Source of the DNA: Methanofastidiosum sp964630765
GTDB taxonomy: Archaea > Methanobacteriota_B > Thermococci > Methanofastidiosales > Methanofastidiosaceae
Length of the DNA: 6,569 nt
Direction: 5' to 3'
Assembly (NCBI GenBank): GCA_964630765.1
Contig: CAZVXE010000067.1
Location: 1-6,569, forward strand
Part shown: positions 5,497 to 6,569 of the stretch, piece after piece
Numbering within the stretch: the first letter of the stretch is position 1
Layout: each line of letters begins with the position of its first letter
Program-made: the position numbers and the translations under genes
The notes under the pieces: generated by a model
The model's input: the letters and a program-made list of their open reading frames with translations, nothing else
Databases searched by the model: none
What the model was told of the DNA's origin: nothing

Positions 5497-6569
5497 TTAT
5501 TGTATCTTCCACTTTACAGTTGTAAATACCGGGCCTCTAATATCTATCTTACCTTTACCCCTTAGGTACTGGTGAATGTATGTCGGAAGAGAGACATTGA
5601 TATCAGAAATGCTTCTGACTATAGGGATTCTTTCTTCGTACTCCCCCTGTTCTTTGGTCGTCTCTATTTTTGAAACAACTTTTCTAAAGAAAGCCTCAAG
5701 ATATGAAATTTTGGTATCGACGCCATTCTTTATTATATTTAAAGAATTTTCATCTTTAGAGTCCGGAAGTATTCCGACCATGGCTTTTTCTAAGACATAA
5801 ATCTGATTGAATCCTGCAGGCCCAATTAATTTAGTGTTTTCCTCAGGCTCAACAATCATTACCTCTATTTTTCTACCCAGAAAATCCCCTTTGTAAGAAG
5901 TAAAGTCGCATGGTGATTGTGCGTCTTTGTTTTGTCGTGCAGTTTCAATTAAAGCCTTCAATAATTTTTCTCCATCTGATGTTTTAATATCCTGAACAAA
6001 CTCAATAGATTTTGCAATATCTTGATCAGAAAAGTCAACTTTGTAGAACTGTGGATATATAAGTTCACGGATATCATTTACTCCGCTTCGGATCATGGAC
6101 ATTCTTTCCGCGCCCTGCCCAATATTCAAGACATCGTAAGGGATTTTGTATTTCTTCAAAACATCTTTGGAGTATAATCCAAAGTCAGCGATCTCTATCC
6201 AGTCACCTAATTTGATAAAAGCTTCATGTTCAGTTCCAGCTTCGTAATAACTTGCACTTCTCTTTTTGACCTTAAATTTTACTTTGTCAAAGCCGAGTTT
6301 TTCTGTGAAATTTGTTACTATTTCTTTTCCTAATTCAGGAGAAATTTCTTTGTCCATGACAACGCATGATGCAGAGAAATGGCTTCTAAGATGAGTCTGA
6401 TCTTCACGCTGCTCGCGTCTGAAACATCTATCAATTGAAAATAACTTCAATGGTAATTCACTTCTGCCGGCAAGTGCTTGTAAAGTAATAAACCAGCCAG
6501 AGGTCATATGCGACCTTAAAGTGAGATTTGTAGGAACTGGAATTAACTCTTTAAATTCCTTGAAAAGGT
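5497..6569 (-). CDS. sepS: O-phosphoseryl-tRNA synthetase (SepRS), C-terminal 356 residues
   Basis: The frame stays open to the right edge, so the N-terminal part is missing; family members are about 530-540 residues. The visible part begins LFKEFKELIPVPTNLTLRSHMTSGWF. The Met at 6507 is internal, not a start. Class II synthetase motif 2 is seen at about 6441-6400 (FSIDRCFRREQRED) and motif 3 at about 6126-6088 (NIGQGAERMSMIR). The lower part, ending TVKWKIQ, is the C-terminal region expected to bind the tRNA anticodon stem. SepRS charges tRNA-Cys with O-phosphoserine, and SepCysS then converts this to Cys-tRNA. This is the tRNA-dependent cysteine route of most methanogens and of Archaeoglobus. 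No sepCysS gene is in the window. No frameshift or missing motif was seen. Confidence 0.95.
   Translation of the reverse strand, partial: LFKEFKELIPVPTNLTLRSHMTSGWFITLQALAGRSELPLKLFSIDRCFRREQREDQTHLRSHFSASCVVMDKEISPELGKEIVTNFTEKLGFDKVKFKVKKRSASYYEAGTEHEAFIKLGDWIEIADFGLYSKDVLKKYKIPYDVLNIGQGAERMSMIRSGVNDIRELIYPQFYKVDFSDQDIAKSIEFVQDIKTSDGEKLLKALIETARQNKDAQSPCDFTSYKGDFLGRKIEVMIVEPEENTKLIGPAGFNQIYVLEKAMVGILPDSKDENSLNIIKNGVDTKISYLEAFFRKVVSKIETTKEQGEYEERIPIVRSISDINVSLPTYIHQYLRGKGKIDIRGPVFTTVKWKIQ

Noticed and set aside
5576..5800. Plus-strand open frame of 74 codons
   Set aside because: It is antisense to the conserved C-terminal part of SepRS and has no independent support.
6505..6507. ATG as the start of a 336-residue SepRS
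   Set aside because: The frame continues upstream to the edge with conserved SepRS sequence (PVPTNLTLRSH) directly before this Met, so it is internal and the gene is cut by the window.
1..6569. Insertion sequence, integrase, CRISPR array or defence system
   Set aside because: No transposase or integrase motifs, regularly spaced repeats, terminal inverted repeats or recognised defence domains were found on either strand.

Overview
The window looks archaeal and AT-rich (roughly one third G+C by eye). Three things support this: C-terminal sequence of O-phosphoseryl-tRNA synthetase (SepRS), an enzyme known essentially from methanogens and related Euryarchaeota; archaeal-style A/T-rich TATA elements a short distance before several starts; and GAGG/AGGTGA-type ribosome binding sites. 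A low-G+C methanogen-related lineage fits best. A Methanofastidiosa-like lineage is one guess, but the species cannot be fixed from this sequence.

Layout, left to right. (1) Positions 1-644, minus strand: the first 214 codons of an unrecognised protein that runs off the left edge. (2) Positions 763-2201, plus strand: a tight three-gene unit. It holds a 90-residue LplB-like small subunit of a split lipoate-protein ligase, a 272-residue radical SAM protein of the biotin-synthase-related (LipS1/LipS2-like) type overlapping it by 11 bases, and, 7 bases later, a 116-residue winged-helix regulator with a Cys-Cys pair in its wing. (3) Positions 2274-2597, plus strand: a classical thioredoxin with its own promoter and ribosome binding site. 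(4) Positions 2646-5300, minus strand and convergent with thioredoxin: an 884-residue secreted multidomain surface protein with a signal peptide, a histidine- and tryptophan-rich N-terminal module, Fn3/Ig-like modules, two cadherin-like (tandem-95) repeats and a C-terminal beta module. (5) Positions 5497-6569, minus strand: the C-terminal two thirds of SepRS, open at the right edge.

How the genes may work together: the most informative part is the lplB / radical SAM / regulator unit. In archaea, lipoate is attached by a two-subunit ligase (LplA + LplB), and in some archaea the two sulfurs are inserted by a two-protein radical SAM lipoyl synthase (LipS1 + LipS2). Finding an LplB-like protein translationally coupled to a LipS-like radical SAM enzyme points to a lipoylation locus, but one split in two: neither the LplA catalytic subunit nor a second LipS protein is in the window. 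The cysteine-bearing regulator is a candidate redox or metal sensor for this unit. SepRS belongs to tRNA-dependent cysteine formation and is probably an unrelated neighbour. The surface protein appears to be an independent cell-envelope gene. No tRNA, rRNA, CRISPR array, insertion sequence or attachment site was seen, and no gene-free stretch exceeds 200 bases.
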